Below, piece after piece: positions 18,240 through 27,241 of a stretch of 64,000 nt of DNA (positions are counted from its first letter, which is position 1; each line of letters opens with the position of its first letter). Under the pieces are notes generated by a model, which saw nothing but the letters and a program-made list of their open reading frames with translations, was not told where the DNA came from and searched no databases. Made by a program: the position numbers and the translations under genes. This DNA is from an uncultured Hyphomonas sp. (lineage in GTDB: Bacteria; Pseudomonadota; Alphaproteobacteria; Caulobacterales; Hyphomonadaceae): positions 868,001 through 932,000 of the forward strand of contig NZ_OY787456.1 in NCBI RefSeq assembly GCF_963678875.1. Reading direction: 5' to 3'.

Positions 18240-18560
18240 ATGGAACGACAAAATATCCGGATCAGGCTGAAAGCCTTCGATCACCGCGCCCTCGACATGT
18301 CGGCGAAAGAGATCGTGAACACGGCAAAGCGCACGGGCGCTGAAGTCAAAGGCCCGATCCCGCTGCCAACACGAATCGAGCGCTTCACCGTGAACCGTTC
18401 GCCCCACATCGACAAGAAATCCCGCGAACAGTTCGAGATCCGCACGCACAAGCGCATCCTCGACATCGTGGACCCGACCCCGCAGACCGTCGACGCGCTG
18501 ATGAAGCTCGACCTGTCCTCCGGCGTCGGCATCGAAATCAAGCTTGAGGGAGGCCGTTAA
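18240..18560 (+). CDS. rpsJ: 30S ribosomal protein S10
   Basis: The 106-residue protein (MERQNIRIRLKAFDHRALD) matches S10, including the KGPIPLPT loop and ENFxTxRPHIDKKSREQFE-like helix region (SPHIDKKSREQFEIRTHKR). S10 is a 30S head protein and, as NusE, binds NusB in antitermination. ATG 18240 is chosen by homology; the frame is open upstream but unlike S10. It begins the S10 operon and its stop overlaps the rplC start (TAATG). Confidence 0.98.
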   Translation: MERQNIRIRLKAFDHRALDMSAKEIVNTAKRTGAEVKGPIPLPTRIERFTVNRSPHIDKKSREQFEIRTHKRILDIVDPTPQTVDALMKLDLSSGVGIEIKLEGGR

Positions 18561-19321
18561 TGGCTCTGCCAGCAGCCCGTACCGGCGTGCTTGCCCGCAA
18601 AGTCGGCATGACGCGCGTATTCGATGACGAGGGTCGTCACGTACCGGTGACCGTTCTGTCGCTTGACGGCTGTCAGGTCGTCGGCGTGCGCACGGAAGAC
18701 GAGCGCACCGTCACCACCAAGAAAGGCGGCGAAGTCACCCGCACCGACGGCTACAAGGCTGTCATCATGGGTGTCGGCGAGAAGAAGGCAAAGCGCACGT
18801 CCAAAGCGATGCGCGGCCAGTTCGCGAAAGCCGGCGTTGCCCCGAAGCGCAAGCTGAAAGAATTCCGCGTCTCCGGCGACCTGCCGGAAGTCGGCGCGAC
18901 TGTCCTTGCTGACCACTTCGCTGTTGGTCAGAAAGTCGACGTTGCTGCCCTGACGATCGGTAAAGGTTTCTCCGGTGCCATGAAGCGCTGGAACTTTGGC
19001 GGTCTGCGCGCTTCGCACGGTGTTTCGATCTCCCACCGTTCCCACGGTTCGACTGGTGCAAACCAGGATCCGGGCCGCGTGTGGAAAGGCAAGAAGATGG
19101 CTGGTCATTACGGCGTTGAGCGCGTGACCACGCAGAACATCGAAGTAGTCCGCACGGACGTCGATCGTGGCCTGATCCTCGTGAAGGGCGCAGTCCCCGG
19201 TCACGACGGTGCCTTCGTCGAACTCCGCGACGCTGTGAAGAAGGCTCCGCACGCCGACACCCCGGCGGCCGGTTCGTTCAAGGCCCCTGAAGGCACCACC
19301 AAGCAAGAGAGCGCCGAATAA
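18560..19321 (+). CDS. rplC: 50S ribosomal protein L3
   Basis: The 253-residue protein has the L3 signature around GKGFSGAMKRWNFGGLRASHG, including the central loop (GSTGANQDPGRVWKGKKMAGHYG) that reaches the peptidyl-transferase centre. It is longer than E. coli L3 (209) because of a C-terminal tail, as in other alphaproteobacteria. GAGGGAGG lies inside the end of rpsJ. Its stop overlaps rplD by one base, suggesting translational coupling. Confidence 0.98.
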   Translation: MALPAARTGVLARKVGMTRVFDDEGRHVPVTVLSLDGCQVVGVRTEDERTVTTKKGGEVTRTDGYKAVIMGVGEKKAKRTSKAMRGQFAKAGVAPKRKLKEFRVSGDLPEVGATVLADHFAVGQKVDVAALTIGKGFSGAMKRWNFGGLRASHGVSISHRSHGSTGANQDPGRVWKGKKMAGHYGVERVTTQNIEVVRTDVDRGLILVKGAVPGHDGAFVELRDAVKKAPHADTPAAGSFKAPEGTTKQESAE

Positions 19322-19959
19322 TGGAACTCGCAGTCAAAACCCTGGCTGGCAAAGCTGCCGGCAATATCACGGTCGACGATGCGATCTTCGGCATCGACGA
19401 GATCCGCGACGATATCCTGCAGCGCACCGTGCGCTGGCAGCTCGCACGCCGTCAGGCCGGTACGCACAAGACCAAGTCGCGTGGAGAAGTGAACCGCACG
19501 ACCAAGAAGTACATCCGCCAGAAAGGTTCCGGCGGCGCACGTCACGGTTCGCGTAACGCTCCGATCTTCGTCGGTGGCGGTATCGCTCACGGCCCGCGCG
19601 TCCGCAGCCACGCCCACGACCTGCCGAAGAAGGTCCGCAAGATGGCTCTGGCCCATGCGCTTTCTTCGAAAGTGAAGGGTGATGCGATCCTCGTCCTGGA
19701 CGAAGCCGTGCTGACCTCCGCCAAGACGAAGGAGCTGGTTGGCCAGTTCGCAGGTCTCGGCATCGAGAACGCGCTGATCATTTCGGGTGCCGCTGTTGAC
19801 GAGAACTTCGCCAAGGCTGCGCGCAACATCCCGAACATCGACGTCCTGCCGGTCGCCGGCCTGAACGTTTACGACATTCTGCGCCGCAAGACGCTGGTCA
19901 TCACCAAGGAAGCTGCCGAGGGTATCCAGGCACGCTTCGACGGATCGAAGGAGGCCTGA
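19321..19959 (+). CDS. rplD: 50S ribosomal protein L4
   Basis: The 212-residue protein has the L4 globular domain and the long tunnel loop (SRGEVNRTTKKYIRQKGSGG, ARHGSRNAPIFVGGG). In E. coli L4 also represses its own S10 operon by binding the leader; whether that applies here is unknown. The start codon shares a base with the rplC stop, and rplW follows after 5 nt. Confidence 0.98.
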   Translation: MELAVKTLAGKAAGNITVDDAIFGIDEIRDDILQRTVRWQLARRQAGTHKTKSRGEVNRTTKKYIRQKGSGGARHGSRNAPIFVGGGIAHGPRVRSHAHDLPKKVRKMALAHALSSKVKGDAILVLDEAVLTSAKTKELVGQFAGLGIENALIISGAAVDENFAKAARNIPNIDVLPVAGLNVYDILRRKTLVITKEAAEGIQARFDGSKEA

Positions 19960-19964
19960 TCGTC

Positions 19965-20264
19965 ATGGCTGACGTGCAACCCCACCACTATGACGTCCTG
20001 CGCCGTCCTCTCATCACCGAGAAGTCGACGCTGGTCGCTGAGCACAACAAGATCGTGTTCGAAGTCGCCATCGATGCCGACAAGAAGCAGATCAAGGACG
20101 CTGTCGAGGCCCTGTTCAAGGTCGACGTGACCAAGGTCAACACGATCCTCCAGAAGGGCAAGACCAAGCGCTTCCGTGGCTATGCTGGTCGTCGCAACGA
20201 CATCAAGAAAGCCATTGTGACGCTTGCTGAAGGCCAGTCTGTCGACATCACGACGGGCCTGTAA
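19965..20264 (+). CDS. rplW: 50S ribosomal protein L23
   Basis: The 99-residue protein has the typical RPLITEKST start, a KQIKDAVEALFKVDVTKVN helix and the KTKRFRGYAGRRNDIKKAIVTL tail. L23 sits at the polypeptide tunnel exit and docks trigger factor and SRP. The gap to rplB is 18 nt. Confidence 0.98.
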   Translation: MADVQPHHYDVLRRPLITEKSTLVAEHNKIVFEVAIDADKKQIKDAVEALFKVDVTKVNTILQKGKTKRFRGYAGRRNDIKKAIVTLAEGQSVDITTGL

Positions 20265-20282
20265 GCGGGAAGGACGAATATT

Positions 20283-21113
20283 ATGGCACTGAAGACATTC
20301 AATCCGACTTCGCCCGGCCGCCGCCAGCTCGTTCTGGTCGACCGTTCCGAGCTCCACAAGGGTAAGCCGGTCAAGGCGCTCACCGAGGGCCTGACCAAGA
20401 AGGGCGGACGCAACAACAAAGGCCGCATCACGGCACGCCGTATCGGCGGTGGCGCGAAGAAGCTGTACCGCAAGGTCGACTTCAAGCGTAACCGCTGGGA
20501 CGTTCCGGCGACCGTCGAACGCCTTGAGTACGATCCGAACCGCACGGCCTTCATCGCGCTGATCAAGTATGAGGACGGCCTGCTGTCCTACATCATCGCG
20601 CCGCAGCGTCTGGAAGTCGGCGACACTGTCGTCACCTCCGCAACGGCTGACATCAAGCCGGGCAATACGCTGCCGCTGAAGAACATCCCGGTCGGTACGA
20701 TCATCCACAACATCGAGCTGAAGCCGCAGAAGGGCGCTCAGATGGTCCGCTCCGCCGGTACCTACGCCCAGCTCGTCGGCCGCGACGGTGGCTATGCCCA
20801 GATCAAGCTCGCTTCGGGCGAACTGCGCATGGTGATGGACAGCTGCCTGGCCACGGTCGGCGCTGTGTCCAACCCGGACAACATGAACCAGGTGCTCTCC
20901 AAGGCTGGCCGCAAGCGCCACCTCGGCAAGCGCCCGTCTGTCCGCGGTGTCGTGATGAACCCGGTCGACCACCCGCACGGTGGTGGTGAAGGTAAATCGT
21001 CCGGCGGCCGTCACCCGGTGACGCCGTGGGGTAAGAAGACCCGTGGTCCGAAGACCCGCAAAAACAAGGCTACGGATCGTCTCATCATCCGTCGCCGCAA
21101 CGCGAAACGCTAA
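20283..21113 (+). CDS. rplB: 50S ribosomal protein L2
   Basis: The 276-residue protein has the conserved core (KGGRNNKGRITARRIGGG, PVGTIIHNIELKPQKGAQMVRSAGTYAQ) and the C-terminal MNPVDHPHGGGEGKSSGGRHPVTPWG, with the histidine implicated in peptidyl transfer support. L2 is needed for subunit association and tRNA binding. Confidence 0.99.
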   Translation: MALKTFNPTSPGRRQLVLVDRSELHKGKPVKALTEGLTKKGGRNNKGRITARRIGGGAKKLYRKVDFKRNRWDVPATVERLEYDPNRTAFIALIKYEDGLLSYIIAPQRLEVGDTVVTSATADIKPGNTLPLKNIPVGTIIHNIELKPQKGAQMVRSAGTYAQLVGRDGGYAQIKLASGELRMVMDSCLATVGAVSNPDNMNQVLSKAGRKRHLGKRPSVRGVVMNPVDHPHGGGEGKSSGGRHPVTPWGKKTRGPKTRKNKATDRLIIRRRNAKR

Positions 21114-21128
21114 CAGGAGCCACGAGAC

Positions 21129-21407
21129 ATGCCCCGTTCTGTCTGGAAAGGCCCGTTCGTCGACGGCTACCTGCTGAAAAAAGCAGAGGAAGCTCGTTCC
21201 TCCGAGAAGCGCACCGTGATCAAGACCTGGTCGCGCCGCTCGACGATCATGCCGCAATTCGTTGGCCTGAACTTCCAGGTCCACAATGGCAACAAGTTCA
21301 TCCCCGTCACCGTGTCGGAAGAGATGGTGGGTCACAAGTTCGGCGAATTCGCCCCGACCCGCACCTACTACGGCCACGGCGCGGACAAGAAAGCGAAGAG
21401 GAAGTAA
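21129..21407 (+). CDS. rpsS: 30S ribosomal protein S19
   Basis: The 92-residue protein (MPRSVWKGPFVDGYLLKK) has the S19 signatures IKTWSRRSTIMPQFVGLNFQVHNG and VGHKFGEFAPTRTYYGH. It pairs with S13 in the 30S head. AGGAGCC before ATG 21129 serves as ribosome binding site. Confidence 0.98.
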   Translation: MPRSVWKGPFVDGYLLKKAEEARSSEKRTVIKTWSRRSTIMPQFVGLNFQVHNGNKFIPVTVSEEMVGHKFGEFAPTRTYYGHGADKKAKRK

Positions 21408-21410
21408 GCC

Positions 21411-21799
21411 ATGGGTAAGGCCAAGAATCCTCCGAAGCAGGCGTCGAACGAGTCGCGCGCAGTCCTGCGCATGTACCGGTCCAGCCCGCAGAAGCTGAAC
21501 CTGCTGGCACAGCAGATCCGCGGCCTTCCGGTCGAGCGGGCTCTGGCTGAGCTGCAGTTCTCGCCGAAACGTCCGGCTAAGGATGTTCGCAAGCTGCTGC
21601 AGAGCGCGATCGCGAACGCTGAGAACAACCACAACCTCGACATCGACAGCCTCGTCGTCGCCGAGGCCCACGTTGGCAAGAACCTGGTGATGAAGCGTAT
21701 CCGGGCCCGCGCCCGCGGCCGCGCTGCACCGATCCAGAAACCCTTCGCGCAGCTCACCATTGTGCTGCGTGACACGAGCATGGAAGCGGAGGCTGCCTG

Positions 21800-21800
<1 letters not shown>
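21411..21800 (+). CDS. rplV: 50S ribosomal protein L22
   Basis: The 129-residue protein has the L22 core (SSPQKLNLLAQQIRGLPVERALAEL) and the C-terminal beta-hairpin (AHVGKNLVMKRIRARARGRAAPI) that lines the exit tunnel near the macrolide site. Its stop shares one base with the rpsC start. Confidence 0.98.
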
Positions 21801-22537
<737 letters not shown>

Positions 22538-22540
22538 GAG

Positions 22541-22957
22541 ATGCGTCAACCGAAGCGAACCAAATTCCGCAAGGCCTTCAAGGGCCAGATCCGCGGGAAC
22601 TCCAAGGCTGGTTTCTCGCTGGCTTTCGGCCAGTTCGGCCTGAAGGCGCTCGAACCGGAACGCGTCACCGCGCGCCAGATCGAAGCGACCCGCCGTGCCA
22701 TTACCCGCGAGATGAAGCGTCAGGGTAAAGTGTGGATCCGCGTTTTCCCGGACGTGCCGGTGTCGGCCAAGCCGATCGAAGTTCGTATGGGTAAAGGTAA
22801 GGGCTCCGTGGACCGTTGGGTCTCGCGCGTCGCCCCGGGCCGTATCCTGTTCGAAATCGACGGCGTGCCGGAAGACATTGCCCGTGAAGCCCTGCGCCTC
22901 GGCGCTGCCAAGCTTCCGATCAAAACCAAAATCATCAAGCGTATCGAGGGGATCTGA
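22541..22957 (+). CDS. rplP: 50S ribosomal protein L16
   Basis: The 138-residue protein begins MRQPKRTKFRKAFKGQIRG and contains FGQFGLKALEPERVTARQIEATRRAI and RMGKGKGSVDRWVSRVAPG. L16 helps position A-site tRNA at the peptidyl-transferase centre. rpmC follows after 2 nt. Confidence 0.98.
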   Translation: MRQPKRTKFRKAFKGQIRGNSKAGFSLAFGQFGLKALEPERVTARQIEATRRAITREMKRQGKVWIRVFPDVPVSAKPIEVRMGKGKGSVDRWVSRVAPGRILFEIDGVPEDIAREALRLGAAKLPIKTKIIKRIEGI

Positions 22958-22959
22958 TC

Positions 22960-23178
22960 ATGGCTCGCAAGACCAAAGCACGCCTCGACGACTTGAAGGC
23001 GAAGTCGACTGACCAGCTCAAGGACGATCTGGTCAAGCTCAAGAAGGAACAGTTCAACCTGCGTTTCCAGGCGGCCACCGGCCAGTTGGAAAAGACTTCC
23101 CGCGTCACTGAAGTCCGCCGCGACATTGCTCGCGTGAAGACTCTGATGCGCGAGAAGGCCCAGGCAGGCAAGGCGTAA
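22960..23178 (+). CDS. rpmC: 50S ribosomal protein L29
   Basis: The 72-residue helical protein (STDQLKDDLVKLKKEQFNLRFQ, then VRRDIARVKTLMREK) matches L29, which sits by L23 at the tunnel exit. It is a few residues longer than E. coli L29 (63). Confidence 0.97.
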   Translation: MARKTKARLDDLKAKSTDQLKDDLVKLKKEQFNLRFQAATGQLEKTSRVTEVRRDIARVKTLMREKAQAGKA

Positions 23179-23189
23179 GGAGAGGGATC

Positions 23190-23435
23190 ATGCCCAAGCG
23201 TATCATGGAAGGCGTCGTGGTCTCCGCCAAGCAGAACAAGACCGCAATCGTCCGCGTCGAACGGACCTTCACCCACCCGGTGATGAAAAAGATCGTTCGC
23301 CGCTCGAAGAAGTATCACGCTCACGACGAAGGCAATGTCGCCGTCGAGGGGCAGACTGTCACCATTCAAGAGTGCACGCCGAAGTCGAAGCTGAAGCGTT
23401 GGGAACTCGTTACCGGCGAAGGGAGTGACGCATGA
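23190..23435 (+). CDS. rpsQ: 30S ribosomal protein S17
   Basis: The 81-residue OB-fold protein has MEGVVVSAKQNKTAIVRVER, the KKYHAHDE loop and IQECTPKSKLKRWELV. S17 binds early in 30S assembly. AAGGAGAGG precedes ATG 23190. Its stop overlaps the rplN start by 4 nt (ATGA). Confidence 0.97.
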   Translation: MPKRIMEGVVVSAKQNKTAIVRVERTFTHPVMKKIVRRSKKYHAHDEGNVAVEGQTVTIQECTPKSKLKRWELVTGEGSDA

Positions 23436-23800
23436 TCCAGATGCAGACCAACCTGCGGGTGGCTGACAACTCCGGCGCGCGCCGCGTCCAGTGCATCAAG
23501 GTGCTGGGTGGCGCAGGCCGTCGTTATGCCTCCGTTGGTGACGTGATCGTGGTCTCCGTGAAGGAAGCGATCCCGACCGGCCGCGTGAAGAAGGGTGACG
23601 TCCGCAAGGCCGTTGTCGTTCGCGTGGCGAAAGACATCAACCGCCCGGACGGCTCTACCATTCGTTTCGATACGAACGCCGCCGTCCTGATCAACAACAA
23701 TGGCGAGCCGATTGGCACCCGCGTGTTCGGCCCGGTTCCGCGTGAACTGCGCGGCAAGAACCAGGTCAAGATCGCCAACATGGCCCCGGAGGTCCTGTAA
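23432..23800 (+). CDS. rplN: 50S ribosomal protein L14
   Basis: The 122-residue protein (MIQMQTNLRVADNSGARRVQCIKVLGG) is full length. KGDVRKAVVVRVAKDINRPDG and the C-terminal GPVPRELRGKNQVKIANMAPEVL are diagnostic. L14 lies at the subunit interface where RsfS binds. Confidence 0.99.
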   Translation: MIQMQTNLRVADNSGARRVQCIKVLGGAGRRYASVGDVIVVSVKEAIPTGRVKKGDVRKAVVVRVAKDINRPDGSTIRFDTNAAVLINNNGEPIGTRVFGPVPRELRGKNQVKIANMAPEVL

Positions 23801-23801
23801 C

Positions 23802-24119
23802 ATGGCTGCGAAGATCAAGAAGGGCGACACGGTTGTCGTGATCGCCGGTCGCGACAAGGGCACCACGGGCGAAGTCCTGAAGGTGATCCCGGATGAGAAC
23901 CGCGTCGTCGTGCGCGGCGTGAACGTTGTGAAGCGTCACCAGAAGCCGTCCCAGATGGATGCCGGCGGTCTGAAGACGTTCGAAGCACCGCTTCACGTCT
24001 CGAACGTGGCGCTCACCGACCCGCGCGATGGCAAAGCTGTCCGCGTGGGTTTCAAAACCGACGAGCATGGCCGCAAGACGCGCTATGCCAAACGCTCTGG
24101 GGAATCCATCGATGTCTAA
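23802..24119 (+). CDS. rplX: 50S ribosomal protein L24
   Basis: The 105-residue protein starts MAAKIKKGDTVVVIAGRDKG, a KOW motif, followed by VVRGVNVVKRHQKPSQ. L24 is an assembly initiator near the tunnel exit. ATG 23802, one base after the rplN stop, is chosen by homology; the frame is open further upstream inside rplN. Its end overlaps rplE by 8 nt. Confidence 0.98.
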   Translation: MAAKIKKGDTVVVIAGRDKGTTGEVLKVIPDENRVVVRGVNVVKRHQKPSQMDAGGLKTFEAPLHVSNVALTDPRDGKAVRVGFKTDEHGRKTRYAKRSGESIDV

Positions 24120-24666
24120 GGCATACGAACCCCGTCTGAAGACGAAGTACCGCGAGCAGATCCGCACCAAGCTGCAGGATCAGTTCAACTACTCGAACCC
24201 GATGATGATCCCGAAACTGGACAAGGTCGTGATCAACATGGGCGTCGGCGAAGCTGTTGCGGACTCCAAGAAGATCAAGTCGGCCCTGGCCGAGCTTGAG
24301 CGGATCGCTGGCCAGAAGCCGGTTGCCACGAAGGCCCGCAAGTCGATCGCAGGCTTCAAGCTCCGCGAAGGCATGCTGATCGGCTGTAAGGTGACCCTGC
24401 GCCGTGACCGCATGTACGAGTTCCTCGACCGTCTGACCAACATCGCCCTGCCGCGCGTGAAAGACTTCCGTGGTCTGAACGGCAAGAGCTTCGATGGCCG
24501 TGGCAACTACGCCATGGGTCTGAAGGAACACATCGTGTTCCCGGAGATCAACTACGACGAAGTCGATGACATCCGCGGTATGGACATCATCGTCTGCACC
24601 ACCGCCGCAACGAACGAAGAAGCCAAGGCACTCCTCGCCGAGTGCGGCTTCCCGTTCCGCAACTAG
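24112..24666 (+). CDS. rplE: 50S ribosomal protein L5
   Basis: The 184-residue protein has the L5 segments NPMMIPKLDKVVINMGVGEA, GQKPVATKARKSIAGFKLREG and RDFRGLNGKSFDGRGNYAMG-like (VKDFRGLNGKSFDG). L5 binds 5S rRNA and P-site tRNA. ATG 24112 (MSKAYEPRLKTKYR) overlaps rplX by 8 nt, suggesting coupling. Confidence 0.98.
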   Translation: MSKAYEPRLKTKYREQIRTKLQDQFNYSNPMMIPKLDKVVINMGVGEAVADSKKIKSALAELERIAGQKPVATKARKSIAGFKLREGMLIGCKVTLRRDRMYEFLDRLTNIALPRVKDFRGLNGKSFDGRGNYAMGLKEHIVFPEINYDEVDDIRGMDIIVCTTAATNEEAKALLAECGFPFRN

Positions 24667-24685
24667 CGCCCAGGAGACTGCTGAT

Positions 24686-24991
24686 ATGGCAAAGAAGAGC
24701 GCAATCGAGAAAAACGCGAGACGCCAGAAACTGGTGGAACGCTACGCTGCAAAGCGCGAGAAGCTGAAAGCGGCGGCGATGGATGAGAACCTGTCGCTGG
24801 AAGAGCGCTACAAGGCCCGCCTGAAACTGGCTGAGCTGCCGCGTAATTCCGCGCCGAACCGTGTGCGTAATCGCTGTGAAGTGTCCGGGCGTCCGCGCGG
24901 CTACTATCGCAAACTCAAAATGTCGCGGATCGCGCTGCGCGAGCTTGGCTCGAACGGCCAGATCCCCGGCCTCGTGAAGTCCAGCTGGTAA
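24686..24991 (+). CDS. rpsN: 30S ribosomal protein S14
   Basis: The 101-residue protein (MAKKSAIEKNARRQKLVERY) is the long, zinc-independent S14 form: the C-terminal region NRCEVSGRPRGYYRKLKMSR has no CxxC pairs. Start ATG 24686 is preceded by AGGAG. It lies between rplE and rpsH as in other proteobacteria. Confidence 0.98.
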   Translation: MAKKSAIEKNARRQKLVERYAAKREKLKAAAMDENLSLEERYKARLKLAELPRNSAPNRVRNRCEVSGRPRGYYRKLKMSRIALRELGSNGQIPGLVKSSW

Positions 24992-25006
24992 GAGAGGAGG
25001 GTACAC

Positions 25007-25402
25007 ATGAACATTTCCGATCCCCTCGGCGATATGCTGACCCGCATCCGCAACGCTCAGATGCGCGGCATGTCTACAGTTGTCACTCCGGCTTCGAAGC
25101 TCCGGGGTCGCGTTCTGGAAGTCCTCATGTCCGAGGGCTACATCCGCGGCTACACCGAGATTGAAAAAGACGGTCACAAGAACCTGGAAATCGAGCTCAA
25201 GTATTACGAAGGCCAGCCGGTCATCTCGGAGATCAAACGCGTCTCCAAGCCCGGCCGCCGCGTGTACTCTTCGGTCTCCGACATCCCGCTGGTGCGTAAC
25301 GGCCTCGGCATCTCCATCCTTTCGACTTCGAAAGGTGTGATGTCCGATAACGTTGCCCGCGCCGAGAATGTCGGTGGCGAAGTGCTCTGCCGGGTCTTCT
25401 AG
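25007..25402 (+). CDS. rpsH: 30S ribosomal protein S8
   Basis: The 131-residue protein (MNISDPLGDMLTRIRNAQ) ends in the S8 signature VPLVRNGLGISILSTSKGVMSD-like motif and GGEVLCRVF. In E. coli S8 represses the spc operon by binding the rplE message; a similar site was not identified here. AGAGGAGG precedes the start. Confidence 0.98.
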   Translation: MNISDPLGDMLTRIRNAQMRGMSTVVTPASKLRGRVLEVLMSEGYIRGYTEIEKDGHKNLEIELKYYEGQPVISEIKRVSKPGRRVYSSVSDIPLVRNGLGISILSTSKGVMSDNVARAENVGGEVLCRVF

Positions 25403-25411
25403 GAGAGCACC

Positions 25412-26023
25412 ATGTCACGTATTGGAAAACTCCCGATTGAGATCCCCGCCGGCACCACGGTGACGGTCGAAGGACAGACGATCAAGGCTAAAGGCCCGAA
25501 GGGTGAGCTCACCCTGACGGTTGCTGAAGTCATCACGCCGAAACTGGAAGGCAATGAGCTTTCCGTGACGCCGCGCGACGACATCATGAAGGCCGCCAAC
25601 GATCGCATCGAAGCCGAGAAAGCTCGCGGCAAGCGTCCTCCCACGCTGGCTCAGGCGCTCGACCCGGTGGCCCGCACACAGTGGGGCACGGCCCGTTCGC
25701 GCGCCGCCAACATGGTTGAAGGCGTGTCCAAGGGGTACGAGAAGACGCTCGAACTGGTCGGCGTCGGTTATCGTGCCCAGATGCAGGGCAAGGATGTGAA
25801 ACTGGCCCTCGGCTTCTCGCACGATGTGGTCTACTCGGCGCCGGAAGGCATCACGCTGGCCTCGTCCAAGCCGACGGAAGTCGTCATCACGGGCGCTGAC
25901 AAGCAGGTTGTCGGCCAGGTCGCCTCCGAAATCCGCAAGTACCGTTCGCCGGAGCCTTACAAAGGCAAGGGTATCCGTTACGCGGGCGAATACGTCCGCC
26001 GTAAGGAAGGTAAGAAGAAGTAA
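25412..26023 (+). CDS. rplF: 50S ribosomal protein L6 with an internal insertion
   Basis: The 203-residue protein is about 26 residues longer than usual L6 (177). Both L6 domains are intact: MSRIGKLPIEIPAG at the start, LELVGVGYRAQMQGKDVKLALGFSH in the middle and PEPYKGKGIRYAGEYVRRKEGKKK at the end. The extra sequence lies between PRD (residue 56) and GTAR (92), in the linker where E. coli has only nine residues. It is rich in charged and Ala residues and likely helical. L6 binds near the sarcin-ricin loop, so the insert would be surface exposed. Confidence 0.97.
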   Translation: MSRIGKLPIEIPAGTTVTVEGQTIKAKGPKGELTLTVAEVITPKLEGNELSVTPRDDIMKAANDRIEAEKARGKRPPTLAQALDPVARTQWGTARSRAANMVEGVSKGYEKTLELVGVGYRAQMQGKDVKLALGFSHDVVYSAPEGITLASSKPTEVVITGADKQVVGQVASEIRKYRSPEPYKGKGIRYAGEYVRRKEGKKK

Positions 26024-26027
26024 CGCC

Positions 26028-26390
26028 ATGAAAAGCTCACGCGAAAAGATGCAGCGCCGCGCCCAGCGGGTCCGTACAAAGCTCCGGAAGGTCGCCGAAG
26101 GCCGTCCGCGCCTGTCGGTTGCGCGCAGCCACAAGAACATCTCCGCCCAGATAATCGACGACGAGAAGGGCATCACGCTCGCTTCGGCTTCGACGCTGGA
26201 GAAGGACGTTCTCGGCGGTTCCAAGACCGGCGCTGACACGTCTGCGGCTGCCCAGGTCGGCAAGATCCTGGCAGAGCGCGCCAAGAAGGCCGGTGTTGAA
26301 GACGTTGTCTTCGACCGCGGCGGCTACATGTTCCACGGCCGGGTGAAAGCCCTGGCAGACGCCGCCCGTGAGGGCGGTCTCAAATTCTAA
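26028..26390 (+). CDS. rplR: 50S ribosomal protein L18
   Basis: The 120-residue protein contains RPRLSVARSHKNISAQIIDDEKG, the GADTSAAAQVGKILAERAKKAG helix and FDRGGYMFHGRVKALADAAREGGL. L18 packages 5S rRNA with L5. ATG 26028 (MKSSREKMQRRAQR) lies 4 nt after rplF. Confidence 0.98.
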   Translation: MKSSREKMQRRAQRVRTKLRKVAEGRPRLSVARSHKNISAQIIDDEKGITLASASTLEKDVLGGSKTGADTSAAAQVGKILAERAKKAGVEDVVFDRGGYMFHGRVKALADAAREGGLKF

Positions 26391-26401
26391 GGAGAGGCCC
26401 T

Positions 26402-26977
26402 ATGGCTGAAGAAAGAGGAAGAGGCCGCCGGAATCGCGATCGCGACGAGGAGCAGTCTGAATTCGTCGACAAGTTGGTTGGCATCAACCGCGTCGCCAAG
26501 ACCGTGAAGGGTGGTAAGAACTTCGGTTTCGCAGCCCTCGTCGTGGTTGGCGACCAGAAGGGCCGTGCCGGCTTCGGCAAGGGCAAAGCCCGCGAAGTGC
26601 CGGAAGCCATCCGCAAGGCGACGGAAGAAGCCAAGCGCAACATGGTCCGCATCCCGCTGCGCGAAGGCCGCACACTGCACCATGACGGCAAAGGCCGTTG
26701 GGGCGCTGGCAAGGTCGTGCTGCGCGCAGCCCCTCCCGGTACTGGTGTGATCGCTGGTGGTCCGATGCGTGCCGTGATGGAAGTGCTGGGCGTCCAGGAC
26801 GTCGTCGGCAAGTCGATCGGCTCCTCGAACCCGTACAACATGGTCCGCGCCACCTTTGATGCTCTGAAGGAACAGGCCAGCCCGCGTTCCGTCGCTTCCA
26901 AGCGTGGCCTGAAAGTCCAGGACGTGGTTGGTCGCCGCACCGATGGTGCGTCGGAAGCCGGCGTCGTTGAAGCCTGA
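26402..26977 (+). CDS. rpsE: 30S ribosomal protein S5
   Basis: The 191-residue protein has an Arg-rich N-terminus, then the dsRNA-binding-like domain (INRVAKTVKGGKNFGFAALVVVGD) and the C-terminal GVIAGGPMRAVMEVLGVQDVVGKSIGS. S5 supports decoding accuracy and mRNA unwinding. AAGGAGAGG precedes ATG 26402. Confidence 0.98.
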   Translation: MAEERGRGRRNRDRDEEQSEFVDKLVGINRVAKTVKGGKNFGFAALVVVGDQKGRAGFGKGKAREVPEAIRKATEEAKRNMVRIPLREGRTLHHDGKGRWGAGKVVLRAAPPGTGVIAGGPMRAVMEVLGVQDVVGKSIGSSNPYNMVRATFDALKEQASPRSVASKRGLKVQDVVGRRTDGASEAGVVEA

Positions 26978-26997
26978 GCCTAGGGAAGGGTAACGAC

Positions 26998-27183
26998 ATG
27001 TCGAAAGCCAAGCTTACCGTCCGCCAGACCGGCAGCCCGATCGGCCGCAAGCCTGAACAGCGCCAGACGCTGGTCGGCCTCGGCCTGAACAAGGTCGGAC
27101 GGACCAAGGAACTTGAAGACACTCCGGCCGTGCGCGGTATGATCCGCAAAGTGGCCCACCTGGTCGAGGTGGTCGGCGAATAA
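26998..27183 (+). CDS. rpmD: 50S ribosomal protein L30
   Basis: The 61-residue protein (LTVRQTGSPIGRKPEQRQTLVGLGLNKV, then RGMIRKVAHLVEV) is a standard L30. It lies between rpsE and rplO, the conserved order. Confidence 0.97.
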   Translation: MSKAKLTVRQTGSPIGRKPEQRQTLVGLGLNKVGRTKELEDTPAVRGMIRKVAHLVEVVGE

Positions 27184-27241
27184 GGCCCCCGTGCCCCATC
27201 GCCGCCGCCCCAACCATCAAGACGTATCGGAAGATAGAACG

